This document shows positions 5,134 through 5,203 of a stretch of DNA of 5,203 nucleotides, piece after piece. The first letter of the stretch is position 1, and every line of letters begins with the position of its first letter. A program made the position numbers and the translations under genes. Below the pieces are notes generated by a model, which saw only the letters and a program-made list of their open reading frames with translations, had not been told where the DNA came from and did no database searches. Source of the DNA: Tatlockia sp. (GTDB lineage Bacteria; Cyanobacteriota; Cyanobacteriia; Cyanobacteriales; Chroococcidiopsidaceae); NCBI GenBank assembly GCA_013698215.1, contig JACCVJ010000024.1:1-5203 (forward strand). Direction: 5' to 3'.

Positions 5134-5203
5134 ATGTCTGACCTTCCTTTCACTTTAGATCAGTTACGCATTCTTAAAGCGATCGCGGCGGAAGGAAGCT
5201 TCA
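5134..5203 (+). CDS. rbcR: LysR-family regulator RbcR (N-terminal 23 codons, cut by window end)
   Basis: The ATG at 5134 opens MSDLPFTLDQLRILKAIAAE followed by GSF, and the frame runs off the window. This is the first helix and the beginning of the winged helix-turn-helix of a LysR-type regulator. The MSDLPFTLDQLRILKAIA opening is the one I know from cyanobacterial RbcR and plastid Ycf30, which control the RuBisCO (rbcL-rbcS) genes in response to carbon status; CmpR and NdhR begin differently. Only 23 residues are visible, so effector domain and integrity are unknown. No strong Shine-Dalgarno sequence precedes the ATG. A HIP1 octamer (5179-5186) falls inside the coding region. LysR regulators commonly repress their own gene from a divergent region such as the one here, which gives the two dyads upstream some interest. 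Confidence 0.85.
   Translation, partial: MSDLPFTLDQLRILKAIAAEGSF

Larger units (their letters stand above)
244..5186. repeat. HIP1 octamers (GCGATCGC), twelve dispersed copies
   Basis: Copies start at 244, 341, 1269, 1426, 1784, 2950, 2989, 3560, 3796, 3817, 4841 and 5179. That is about one per 430 bp, far above the chance expectation for an 8-mer (about one per 65 kb at even base composition). This palindrome is over-represented in many cyanobacterial genomes and is the strongest lineage marker here. Most copies are inside genes; those at 1426 and 4841 fall in control regions. Confidence 0.95.

Overview
The window comes from a cyanobacterium. It carries twelve copies of the HIP1 octamer GCGATCGC in 5.2 kb, and its right edge holds the first 23 codons of a LysR-type regulator whose N-terminus I recognise as RbcR/Ycf30, the RuBisCO-operon regulator of cyanobacteria and red-type plastids. 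A PetC-like Rieske protein with a twin-arginine signal fits the same assignment. Genus cannot be told from this stretch.

Left part (1-701): the C-terminal end of a WG-repeat protein (stop at 193-195) is followed after 2 nt by what looks like a decayed DUF4178-type gene. Its frame is recognisable from 198 to about 701 but is broken by three in-frame TAG codons. The 99-codon open stretch inside it (267-566) is best read as a fragment, not an intact gene.

Middle (692-2046): a minus-strand classical short-chain dehydrogenase (C-factor/sniffer-like) is divergent from a plus-strand Tat-targeted Rieske [2Fe-2S] protein. About 137 bp between the two start codons hold their control regions. The Rieske gene ends convergent with, and 56 bp from, the next cluster.

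Right part (2103-4804, minus strand): a compact three-gene operon reads, in transcription order, atypical SDR (NmrA/Ycf39-like) > mobA (molybdenum cofactor guanylyltransferase) > PiT-family oxyanion transporter. The first two genes overlap by 11 bp, and the last two are 4 bp apart. A GAGGA ribosome binding site and a plausible -10/-35 pair lie ahead of the first gene.

Far right (4805-5203): a 329-bp divergent intergenic region separates this operon from rbcR. It contains candidate promoters in both directions and two dyad elements with the T-N11-A geometry of LysR operators, so RbcR may regulate itself and possibly the operon. I found no tRNA, rRNA, CRISPR, transposase or integrase. The most noteworthy points are the amber-riddled DUF4178 pseudogene, the unusual cysteine pair in the Rieske protein, the mobA-PiT coupling and the LysR-type dyads.
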